Source: Actinomycetota bacterium (lineage in GTDB: Bacteria; Actinomycetota; Thermoleophilia; Gaiellales; Gaiellaceae). From it: a stretch of DNA of 5,448 nucleotides. A model generated the notes under the pieces. The model worked only from the letters and a program-made list of their open reading frames with translations. It did no database searches and was not told the DNA's origin. Every line of letters starts with the position of its first letter. Positions within the stretch are counted from its first letter, which is position 1. The position numbers and the translations under genes are program-made. The stretch spans positions 1-5,448 of the forward strand of contig JACCWU010000075.1 of the NCBI GenBank assembly GCA_013697465.1, in the 5' to 3' direction. Shown here piece after piece: positions 5,311 through 5,448 of this stretch.

Positions 5311-5448
5311 GTGGATTCGAACCGAAAGACTGCGCTCGCCGCAGGGGTCCTTTTCCTCACCACTTACGTCACCGCGATAGGAGCGCTCTAACTGTTTCAA
5401 CCTGTTCTCGACGACCCCGTCGGCTACATCGCCGGTGGCGGTTCCGAC
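5311..5448 (+). pseudogene. DUF4386-type membrane protein, in-frame TAA, cut by window end
   Basis: From GTG 5311 the frame reads MDSNRKTALAAGVLFLTTYV, then TAIGAL, TAA (5389-5391), then LFQPVLDDPVGYIAGGGSD up to the window edge. 'NRKTA..AGVLF..TYVT' followed by 'L..PVL.DP.GYI.G' matches what I recall as the N-terminus of DUF4386 proteins, polytopic membrane proteins of unknown function. The first hydrophobic segment spans roughly residues 8-26. The resumption of family-like sequence in the same frame right after the TAA points to a single-base nonsense change of a sense codon (for example TTA or TAC), not a frameshift. The strong ribosome binding site suggests recent loss, a sequencing error or, less likely, stop readthrough. 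The rest of the gene lies outside the window, so its state is unknown. Confidence 0.72.

Noticed and set aside
5313..5323. GGATTCGAACC, resembling a reversed tRNA T-arm (possible tRNA or attachment site)
   Set aside because: The flanking bases do not form the 5-bp T stem (CGTGG against CCGAA) and no other tRNA arms are present; the string comes from codons GAT TCG AAC CGA of the DUF4386 frame.
1..5448. CRISPR array, insertion sequence or phage module
   Set aside because: No regularly spaced direct repeats, no transposase or integrase motifs, and no terminal inverted repeats with target duplications were seen by eye.

Overview
The window reads as chromosomal DNA of a high-GC actinobacterium. 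GTG starts are common (five of seven genes), third codon positions are strongly G/C, and several starts lack a Shine-Dalgarno sequence but have a TAnnnT -10-like hexamer just upstream. The mix of a cysteine-rich 'VVYPGAC' protein, a shortened glutamyl-tRNA synthetase, a secreted putative-Ig (He_PIG) protein and a DUF4386 gene suggests class Thermoleophilia (Gaiella/Solirubrobacter-like soil lineages). That assignment rests on remembered family resemblance, not on a search.

Left part (1-3025), compact housekeeping block. A small cysteine-rich protein (38-448, +) converges on endonuclease IV (nfo, 445-1302, -); the two stop codons share one CTAG palindrome. nfo is divergent from glutamyl-tRNA synthetase (gltX, 1323-2573, +), with only 20 bp between the start codons. 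That gap holds a near-symmetric TAGGCTA that could serve as a -10 element in both directions. gltX overlaps a MaoC/NodN-like hot-dog dehydratase (2570-3025, +) by 4 bp (GTGA), so the two are probably co-transcribed and translationally coupled.

Middle (3070-4281). One secreted protein has an N-terminal signal sequence and four tandem He_PIG-type Ig-like domains. The first domain carries cysteines and the last is unusually basic. It has no visible wall-anchor signal.

Right part (4282-5448), loosely packed. A short gene (4413-4742, +) with a good ribosome binding site encodes a 109-residue protein ending in one membrane-spanning segment, and a GC-rich hairpin starts at its stop codon. About 550 bp follow with no convincing gene, but with two clear inverted repeats, including an 18-bp dyad. 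At the right edge a DUF4386-type membrane protein gene begins with an excellent ribosome binding site but has an in-frame TAA at codon 27, and family-like sequence resumes after it. It is probably a pseudogene, or the stop is a sequence error.

I see no CRISPR array, transposase, tRNA or rRNA, and no obvious new multi-gene system. The most unusual items are the compact GluRS, the 20-bp symmetric divergent promoter, the interrupted DUF4386 gene and the palindromes in the right-hand gap.
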